In this document: in pieces, positions 1-5,561 of the stretch | Position numbering within the stretch: the stretch's first letter is position 1 | Layout of the letters: each line of letters begins with the position of its first letter | Assembly: GCA_030831725.1 (NCBI GenBank) | Contig: JAURKN010000102.1 | Location: 1-6,647 of the forward strand | DNA from: Ferruginibacter sp. | GTDB lineage: Bacteria > Bacteroidota > Bacteroidia > Chitinophagales > Chitinophagaceae | Reading direction: 5' to 3' | DNA length: 6,647 nt | Notes under the pieces: generated by a model | The model's database searches: none | The model's input: only the letters and a program-made list of their open reading frames with translations | What the model was told of the DNA's origin: nothing | Position numbers and translations under genes: made by a program

Positions 1-1167
1 AACATCCATAAATCCAAAGTACCCCAAACTTGGATACGCAAACAGACACTGGCGAATGCGGAAAGATATATCACACCTGAGCTAAAAACGTATGAGGAAA
101 AGATTCTTGGAGCGGAAGATAAGATTATCATGATCGAGCAACAGCTTTTCACAAATTTGCTAAACGAACTTTTGGATTATATTTCTCCTCTTCAAGTGAA
201 TGCAAGCATACTCGCCACACTCGATTGCCTGACGGGGTTTGCCCATCTTGCCATTCAGCATAGATACACCAAACCAGAAATACAAGAAGGCAATCGTTTG
301 TTCATCAAAGACAGCAGACATCCTGTGATTGAACAGCATCTTCCGGCAGGTGAAACCTATATCACCAATGATATCGAACTCAACCCGGAAAATCAACAGA
401 TCATCATTCTGACTGGTCCTAACATGAGCGGTAAAAGTGCGATTCTTCGTCAAACCGCCTTGATCACTCTTATGGCGCATATGGGTTGTTTTGTACCAGC
501 TTCTTCAGCTAGCATTCCCCTCACAGACAAGATCTTCACCCGCGTAGGTGCATCGGACAATCTCAGTGGAGGAGAAAGCACTTTCATGGTCGAGATGAAT
601 GAAACAGCGAGTATCATCAATAACCTTTCGGAAAGAAGTCTGATTTTACTGGATGAAATTGGCAGAGGTACATCCACCTATGATGGTATTTCTATAGCTT
701 GGAGCATAGCAGAATATCTTCATGAGCATCCATATAAACCCAAAACGCTATTCGCAACCCACTACCATGAATTGAATGAACTCGAAAAACAATTCCAAGG
801 CATCAGGAATTTTCATATCACAAATAAAGAGGTGGGCAACAAAGTGATTTTTTTAAGAAAACTAGCACAAGGGGGAAGCACACACAGCTTCGGTATTCAC
901 GTGGCTCGGATGGCAGGCATGCCTCCTTCGTTGATCGATCGTGCCAATCAACTGCTCAAGATTCTGGAAGAAAGCAGAGATCAAAGTAACACCACCAAAA
1001 ACAACCTGTCGTCATCATTGACTCCTAAGCTTCAACTGAGTATCTTTGATGCGCATTCAATGACTTTCGAATCCATACGAGACTTGTTGAATGATGTTGA
1101 TATCAATCGTCTTACTCCTGTTGAAGCTTTACTCAAACTTCAGGAAATAAAAAGCAAACTGAATTGA
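1..1167 (+). CDS. mutS: DNA mismatch repair ATPase MutS, C-terminal part (5' end outside window)
   Basis: MutS recognises mismatched and looped bases in newly replicated DNA and uses its ABC-type ATPase to recruit MutL. The frame is open from the first base, so this is a 388-residue C-terminal fragment of a protein normally near 860 residues; the ATG at 130 is internal. The first residues (WIRKQTLANAERYITPEL) match the clamp/lever region of MutS. Seen further on are Walker A GPNMSGKS at 415-438, the ABC signature-like SGGES at 565-579 followed by TFMVEMNE, Walker B LILLDEIGRG at 640-669 followed by TSTYDG, and the switch motif ATHYHELNE near 757-783. The helix-turn-helix dimer region follows (GIHVARMAGMP). 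The tail LTPVEALLKLQEI fits the usual MutS C-terminus. GKSA in place of the common GKST is, as I recall, normal for Bacteroidota. The domain-I mismatch-contacting residues lie outside the window. The stop is TGA at 1165-1167. Identification is very secure. Confidence 0.97.
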   Translation, partial: NIHKSKVPQTWIRKQTLANAERYITPELKTYEEKILGAEDKIIMIEQQLFTNLLNELLDYISPLQVNASILATLDCLTGFAHLAIQHRYTKPEIQEGNRLFIKDSRHPVIEQHLPAGETYITNDIELNPENQQIIILTGPNMSGKSAILRQTALITLMAHMGCFVPASSASIPLTDKIFTRVGASDNLSGGESTFMVEMNETASIINNLSERSLILLDEIGRGTSTYDGISIAWSIAEYLHEHPYKPKTLFATHYHELNELEKQFQGIRNFHITNKEVGNKVIFLRKLAQGGSTHSFGIHVARMAGMPPSLIDRANQLLKILEESRDQSNTTKNNLSSSLTPKLQLSIFDAHSMTFESIRDLLNDVDINRLTPVEALLKLQEIKSKLN

Positions 1168-1215
1168 TGCCAGCATGTCATTGAAAAAGCAAGCAAAGGA
1201 AAAATCATTGCCATT

Positions 1216-3243
1216 TTGAAAACATCAACATTCAGATATTATCATTGCATTCTGATCCTATGGATCTTTCTTTGCAGCATTTCTTCGGAAACCAAAGCCC
1301 AGAATTGTATAGCCCTAGGTCAAAATCCGGAAACCGCTTTTCCGGTTTGTGGTACGGCAACATTCACACAGAGTTCTGTAAATATTTGCGGAGACCGGAC
1401 CATACCAAGCCGATGCAATGGCAATGTGTTCACAGATAAAAATCCATACTGGTATAAATTCACCTGTTTCAGCTCAGGAACTCTCGGTTTCATCATTACA
1501 CCAAACAATATAGGTGATGATTACGACTGGCAACTCTTTGATGTTACCAACCGAAATGTAAGAGATGTATATAATGATGTATCCATGTTTGTCGCCTGCA
1601 ACTGGAGTGGAGAATCAGGTGTAACAGGTGCGTCACCCGCAGGTAACTCACTCATCAGATGCGAAGGCCCTGGCGTGCCTTTGTTCAGCTCCATGCCATT
1701 CATAACACAAGGAAGACAATACCTGTTATTGGTGAGCCATTTCACCAACACACAAAGCGGATACTCTTTATCTTTCGGGGGCGGCACAGGAAGTATCACT
1801 GACCCAACAGATCCTCATTTGCTGAGTGCGGAAGCATCATGCGACGCTACCATCATCCGCGTAAAACTCAATAAAAAAATGAAATGCAGTTCACTGACAC
1901 CCACCGGCAGTGAATTCAGTATCAATCCTCCACTTGCCAATATCATAGGGGCCATAGGAATTGGATGTAATCAGGGTTTCGATACAGACTCTCTGGAACT
2001 TCGTTTAAACAATCCCCTTGTTCCTGGCAACTACACACTCACCATCAACAATGGTACAGACGGAAACACTTTGCTCGACAATTGTGACCGACTGATTCCC
2101 GTCAATGAACAGATTCCATTGCGAATCGATCCCATCGCCCCTACTCCGATGGACAGTCTGATCAAGCCCGGCTGCGCCCCAAACAGCATTGTACTTGTTT
2201 TCAGAAAAGGAATGCGATGCAATTCCATAGCCAGCGACGGAAGCGACTTTGTGCTGACAGGCAATTATCCTGCCAATATCATTTCCGCATCCGGTCAATG
2301 CGATGCGAATGGAAATGCAAAAAAAATCACACTCAATTTGAATGCCCCTTTACAAAGGGCGGGTCGTTTTCGCATTATACTGATCAGTGGGAATGACGGA
2401 AATACACTCATTGATGAATGTGGCCAAGAAACACCGGAGCGACAATTCATTGAATTTGAAGTGAAAGATACCGTAAACGCCGACTTTACTTTCAATATCA
2501 CATATGGGTGTGAGGTGGATCGTGTGCAATACAATCATAATGGCGCAAATGGAGTCACAAGCTGGTCTTGGGGATTTGGAAATTTGCCTTCAAGCAGCAT
2601 TCAAAACCCAGTAGTCAACTACACGGTCTTTCAACCTACCGAAGCAACGCTGATTGTTTCCAATGGCGTTTGTTCCGACACCAGTAAAGCCATCATACCA
2701 CTGAATAATTTCTTGAAAGCAGGATTTATCGCTCCAGAATACATTTGTCCGAATGACCTGGCAAAGTTTCAGGACACCAGCATTGGACAAATCATTTCCT
2801 GGCAATGGAGCTTTGGTAACGGCAACACATCAACGCTGCAAAACCCTTCCCCTCAGGGTTACCTGGCCGGCAACAGTAATTATCAAACGGAAACGAGATT
2901 GATTGTGACCAACAATCTGGGTTGCAAGGATACCGCTTATTACAACTCAAATGTGGTTTGGAATTGCTATATCGCTGTTCCATCCGCTTTCACACCAAAT
3001 GGAGACGGACTCAACGACTACCTTTACCCTGTGAATGCATACAAAGCGCAGAAGCTCCGATTCGCCGTCTACAACCGTTTCGGACAGCGTCTGTTCTACA
3101 CCGAAAATCGTTTTTCCAAATGGGATGGGAAATTCCAGGGAAAAGCTTGCGATATTGGCACTTATGTTTGGACACTTGATTATACGGATGGAGATACCGG
3201 AAAACGAATTTCTCAAAAAGGAACGAGCATCCTAATCAAATAA
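1216..3243 (+). CDS. Secreted multidomain surface protein with T9SS type B C-terminal sorting domain
   Basis: Predicted to be exported by Sec and then carried across the outer membrane by the type IX secretion system; its function is unknown. The start is TTG at 1216. It is chosen because it gives a good signal peptide (K2 and R7, hydrophobic core about 11-22, likely cleavage after TKA at residue 28), whereas the next in-frame ATG would remove it. Order: a beta-rich N-terminal module, residues 31-190, with YWYKFTC and DYDWQLFDVT; two tandem four-cysteine modules, about 201-305 and 313-417; two PKD-like domains, about 418-497 and 499-581, each with a W-x-W-x-FGN core and QNP; and a CHU_C-type sorting domain, 584-675, containing PSAFTPNGDGLND at 589-601 and ending in SILIK. 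No catalytic motif is seen, so an adhesin or structural role is a guess. The 20th residue Cys is not in a valid lipobox. It lies 48 bases after mutS, same strand and same frame. Domain calls are by eye. Confidence 0.9.
   Translation: MKTSTFRYYHCILILWIFLCSISSETKAQNCIALGQNPETAFPVCGTATFTQSSVNICGDRTIPSRCNGNVFTDKNPYWYKFTCFSSGTLGFIITPNNIGDDYDWQLFDVTNRNVRDVYNDVSMFVACNWSGESGVTGASPAGNSLIRCEGPGVPLFSSMPFITQGRQYLLLVSHFTNTQSGYSLSFGGGTGSITDPTDPHLLSAEASCDATIIRVKLNKKMKCSSLTPTGSEFSINPPLANIIGAIGIGCNQGFDTDSLELRLNNPLVPGNYTLTINNGTDGNTLLDNCDRLIPVNEQIPLRIDPIAPTPMDSLIKPGCAPNSIVLVFRKGMRCNSIASDGSDFVLTGNYPANIISASGQCDANGNAKKITLNLNAPLQRAGRFRIILISGNDGNTLIDECGQETPERQFIEFEVKDTVNADFTFNITYGCEVDRVQYNHNGANGVTSWSWGFGNLPSSSIQNPVVNYTVFQPTEATLIVSNGVCSDTSKAIIPLNNFLKAGFIAPEYICPNDLAKFQDTSIGQIISWQWSFGNGNTSTLQNPSPQGYLAGNSNYQTETRLIVTNNLGCKDTAYYNSNVVWNCYIAVPSAFTPNGDGLNDYLYPVNAYKAQKLRFAVYNRFGQRLFYTENRFSKWDGKFQGKACDIGTYVWTLDYTDGDTGKRISQKGTSILIK
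1816..2466 (+). repeat. Two tandem protein-level modules with conserved four-cysteine spacing
   Basis: Within the T9SS cargo, residues about 201-305 and 313-417 align end to end. Both share the order C...K-x-M-x-C-x-S, then GS-x-F, ANII-x-A, C, L-x-LN-x-PL, G-x-DGNTL-x-D-x-C and a final IP or FI strand. The cysteines are C209, C224, C251, C290 in the first copy and C320, C335, C362, C402 in the second. This gives gaps of 14, 26 and 38 residues, then 14, 26 and 39. The DNA copies have diverged well beyond nucleotide identity, so this is an old duplication and not a recombining repeat. The fold looks like an all-beta Ig-like (SbsA/Big-type) domain, which is an inference from alternating hydrophobic strands and the DGNTL turn. 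Confidence 0.8.
2980..3240 (+). other. T9SS type B C-terminal sorting domain (CHU_C-like) coding segment
   Basis: Residues 589-675 of the secreted protein carry the hallmarks of the gliding-motility-associated C-terminal domain: F-TPNGDG-ND near its start, then a strand with a VYNRFG turn (618-623), then WDG (636-638), G-TYVW (648-652), and a final strand with KG and hydrophobic residues to the C-terminus. In the family this domain directs export by the type IX system and, for type B cargo, usually surface attachment by a route distinct from the classic type A domain. C584 and C645 could form a disulfide across the domain. The assignment is strong; the cell-surface fate is inferred from the family. 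Confidence 0.9.
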
Positions 3244-3350
3244 GCACCAACAGATCATCTCTGGCGACATACTTGATAAGGTTTTGATTCAAGGTTTTAT
3301 TCGCCGATGGCTTAGTTCACAGTAAATCCATTTCCTTTCAATAATTCCAT

Positions 3351-3358
3351 TATTTTCG
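3351..3358 (+). promoter_or_regulatory. Possible Bacteroidota -7 promoter element upstream of the dioxygenase gene
   Basis: TATTTTCG matches the Bacteroidota primary-sigma -7 consensus TAnnTTTG at all but one defined position. It ends 13 bases before the ATG at 3372, which would give the very short leader common in this phylum. A clear TTG -33 element is not present; the nearest candidates are TTTC at 3331-3334 and 3336-3339. The leader is A-rich with no Shine-Dalgarno sequence. The rest of the 128-base gap (3244-3371) holds only a duplicated AAGGTTTT (3278-3285 and 3291-3298) with no convincing terminator. Confidence 0.35.
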
Positions 3359-3371
3359 CAAAAATCAGCAT

Positions 3372-4409
3372 ATGGAACACAAACCGGTCAATTACGGCAC
3401 TTATCTTGCCTTGGAAAAAATACTCGATGCGCAACAACCGGAAAGCGATAAACCCGGAAATACACATGCACATGATGAGATGCTGTTCATCATCATACAT
3501 CAGGCTTATGAACTCTGGTTCAAACAGATCATGACCGAAGTGGATTCGGTGAAAAACATAATGTCAAAGCCAGAAGTGAACGACAATGCAGGCGATCTTC
3601 AAACCATCGTACACCGATTAAAAAGAGTGGTTACCATTTTTCAGGTACTTGTACATCAGGTCGATATCCTCGAAACCATGACTGCCATGGATTTTCTTGA
3701 TTTCAGAGATCTACTGAGTCCTGCATCTGGATTCCAAAGCTGGCAATTCAAAATCATCGAAGCAAAACTGGGTTTGCGTTTTGAAAAAAGACATGGACAA
3801 GAATATTATATCTCCCAACTGGCAAACAGGGAAATAGAAATGATCAAATCTGTTGAATCGGAGCAGTCTGTTCTTCAATTGCTGAATGGATGGCTGGAAA
3901 GAATGCCTGCAATGTCCGACAATGAAGCATGGCCTGTTTTGGAACCCATAGACCAACACAGCTTCTGGTCAGCCTATGAAGAAATATATTATAATGGTCT
4001 TTCGAAAGGTGAAACGGAAAATGCAAAAGCTTTCCGAAAAATATTTTACGGCGAAAACGACAGCGACTTACAAAGAAGCCTCAGTCCCAAAGCATGCCGA
4101 TCTGCTTTGTTCATCATGTTATACCGTGGTTACCCCCTCATGGAGTTGCCTTTCCGTTTGATGGAAGTGTTGATGGAGATTGACAATCAAATGGGAAGCT
4201 GGAGATTCCGTCATATCAACATGGTAAGACGTATGATTGGCAGCCGTGTAGGAACGGGCGGAAGTACAGGAGCCGGGTATCTGCAAGGTGCCATGGAGAA
4301 ACATTATATCTTCAAAGAATTAACTCAGTTGAGCAGCTTTCTGATTGACAGAAAAAGGCTGCCTGCTTTGCCAAAATCACTCACTGAAAAATGGGGATAT
4401 AAACTATAA
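3372..4409 (+). CDS. kynA: Tryptophan 2,3-dioxygenase (haem enzyme, first step of the kynurenine pathway)
   Basis: Uses O2 to open the indole ring of L-tryptophan, giving N-formylkynurenine; a cytoplasmic haem b tetramer in the family. Diagnostic stretches are NYGTYL (7-12), HDEMLFIIIHQAYELWFKQ (34-52), FRDLLSPASGFQS (111-123), FRHINMVRRMIGS (279-291) and GTGGSTG (294-300). By analogy with the Xanthomonas enzyme, H43 is the distal histidine, F39 lines the pocket, R112 binds the substrate carboxylate, H281 is the proximal haem ligand and T295 contacts the substrate ammonium group. At 345 residues it is longer than compact proteobacterial forms (about 280-300). The extra length lies mainly in the middle (about 145-240), where LLNGWLERMP resembles, as I recall it, the animal enzyme. 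The ATG start places the first conserved motif at residue 7, as expected. No kynureninase, formamidase or other pathway gene is in the window, so a role in Trp breakdown versus NAD synthesis cannot be settled. Confidence 0.96.
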   Translation: MEHKPVNYGTYLALEKILDAQQPESDKPGNTHAHDEMLFIIIHQAYELWFKQIMTEVDSVKNIMSKPEVNDNAGDLQTIVHRLKRVVTIFQVLVHQVDILETMTAMDFLDFRDLLSPASGFQSWQFKIIEAKLGLRFEKRHGQEYYISQLANREIEMIKSVESEQSVLQLLNGWLERMPAMSDNEAWPVLEPIDQHSFWSAYEEIYYNGLSKGETENAKAFRKIFYGENDSDLQRSLSPKACRSALFIMLYRGYPLMELPFRLMEVLMEIDNQMGSWRFRHINMVRRMIGSRVGTGGSTGAGYLQGAMEKHYIFKELTQLSSFLIDRKRLPALPKSLTEKWGYKL

Positions 4410-4413
4410 GAAA

Positions 4414-5541
4414 TCAGAGGATTTGCTTCAGCACTTCAATCAATTGGTCCACTTCTTCTTTCGTATTATGCCTGCTAAAACTGAAGCGAATGGTTTGCAT
4501 CCCTTTGGCTGAGGGAATCTCCTGCAAAACATGACTACCCGCATCAGCACCGGAGGAACAAGCGCTGCCACTGCTTGCGCATATGTGATTGATGTCCAGA
4601 TTGAAAAGCATCATTTCTGTTTTTTCTGAAGAGGGAAAATTCACACTCAATACGGTGTATAATCCTTGCTCACCAGAGTCTCCGTTGAAAGTCACCCCCG
4701 GCATATGGGCGGATAACGATTCTCTCATATACTCTTTCAAAGCGATGATGCTGCGTCGGTCATTTTCATACCGCTCCGTAGCCAACTCCAACGCCTTTGC
4801 AAGTCCTACAATTCCATAAATATTCTCCGTACCTGCCCTCATGTTTCTCTCCTGTCCTCCCCCGAATAAAAATGGTTGTATCTGCACATCCCTGTTGATG
4901 TACAACATGCCAATGCCTTTGGGACCATGAAATTTATGAGCAGCAGCCGTAATGAAATGAACATGCGTCTCCTTTAGATCGATGGGAAAATGTCCGACCG
5001 TTTGAACCGTATCACTATGGAAATAAGCGTTGTGCTTTTTACATAGCTCGCCGACCCTTTTAATGTCCAACATCACACCAATCTCATTGTTGGCATGCAT
5101 CAAGGAAACCAAGGTTTTTTCTGATGAGCTTTCAAGCATTTTTTCCAAGGCATCTATGTCTAGGTGACCATTAGGAAGAACCGGCACATATTCTGCTTTT
5201 GCCAAACCCTGTTTGTGATAATGTTCGACTGTATGACTTACCGCATGATGTTCTATGCGGGAGCTGATGATTCTTGTACAACCCAGATCTCTGACTGCGC
5301 CACATATTGCTGTGTTGTTACTTTCCGTTCCGCCGCTGGTGAAAAATATCTCCGAAGGGTGTGCGTTCAAAATGGAAGCGATGCTCTTTCTGGAGGCCTC
5401 TACGGCCAACCTGTTTTCTCTGCCGTAAGAATAGATGGATGATGGGTTTCCGAATTTCTCCGTCAAAAAAGGCATCATGGCAGATACCACTTCAGGATCA
5501 ATCGAGGTGGTTGCCGCATTGTCGAAATAAATGCGATTCAT
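4414..5541 (-). CDS. Cysteine desulfurase, NifS/IscS type (PLP-dependent)
   Basis: Removes sulfur from L-cysteine to give alanine and an enzyme persulfide, which supplies Fe-S cluster assembly and thiolation reactions in the cytoplasm. The start MNRIYFDNAATT is the classic N-terminus of class V aminotransferase-fold desulfurases. Visible are FFTSGGTESNN (66-76), EHH with H98 expected to stack on PLP, NNEIGV (151-156), HSDTVQ with D177 and Q180, AHKFHGPKGIG with the Schiff-base lysine K203, GGGQERNMRAGTEN (227-240), and SSGSACSSG with the catalytic cysteine C328. The long loop before C328 puts it in group I (NifS/IscS) and not SufS. At 375 residues it ends soon after the fold and lacks the extra C-terminal tail by which E. 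coli IscS binds IscU. It lies 20 bases downstream of glmM in the same direction, with no promoter visible in the gap, so co-transcription is likely. NifS versus IscS naming is left open. Confidence 0.96.
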   Translation of the reverse strand: MNRIYFDNAATTSIDPEVVSAMMPFLTEKFGNPSSIYSYGRENRLAVEASRKSIASILNAHPSEIFFTSGGTESNNTAICGAVRDLGCTRIISSRIEHHAVSHTVEHYHKQGLAKAEYVPVLPNGHLDIDALEKMLESSSEKTLVSLMHANNEIGVMLDIKRVGELCKKHNAYFHSDTVQTVGHFPIDLKETHVHFITAAAHKFHGPKGIGMLYINRDVQIQPFLFGGGQERNMRAGTENIYGIVGLAKALELATERYENDRRSIIALKEYMRESLSAHMPGVTFNGDSGEQGLYTVLSVNFPSSEKTEMMLFNLDINHICASSGSACSSGADAGSHVLQEIPSAKGMQTIRFSFSRHNTKEEVDQLIEVLKQIL

Positions 5542-5561
5542 ACAGAATATTGGTTTTACGC

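Noticed and set aside
130..132. ATG as the start of the first gene
   Set aside because: The same frame is open from base 1 and the upstream codons encode conserved MutS sequence (WIRKQTLANAERY).
1222..1275. Lipoprotein signal at residue C20 of the secreted protein
   Set aside because: The residues before the cysteine (IFL) do not fit a lipobox, which needs a small residue at -1; a signal peptidase I site after TKA fits better.
3278..3298. Direct repeat AAGGTTTT (3278-3285 and 3291-3298) as an operator
   Set aside because: Eight AT-leaning bases repeated once in a short gap is easily chance, and nothing ties it to a known regulator.
3263..3305. GGCGA (3263-3267) and TCGCC (3301-3305) as a terminator stem after the secreted-protein gene
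   Set aside because: Only five pairs around a loop of over 30 bases and no following T tract.
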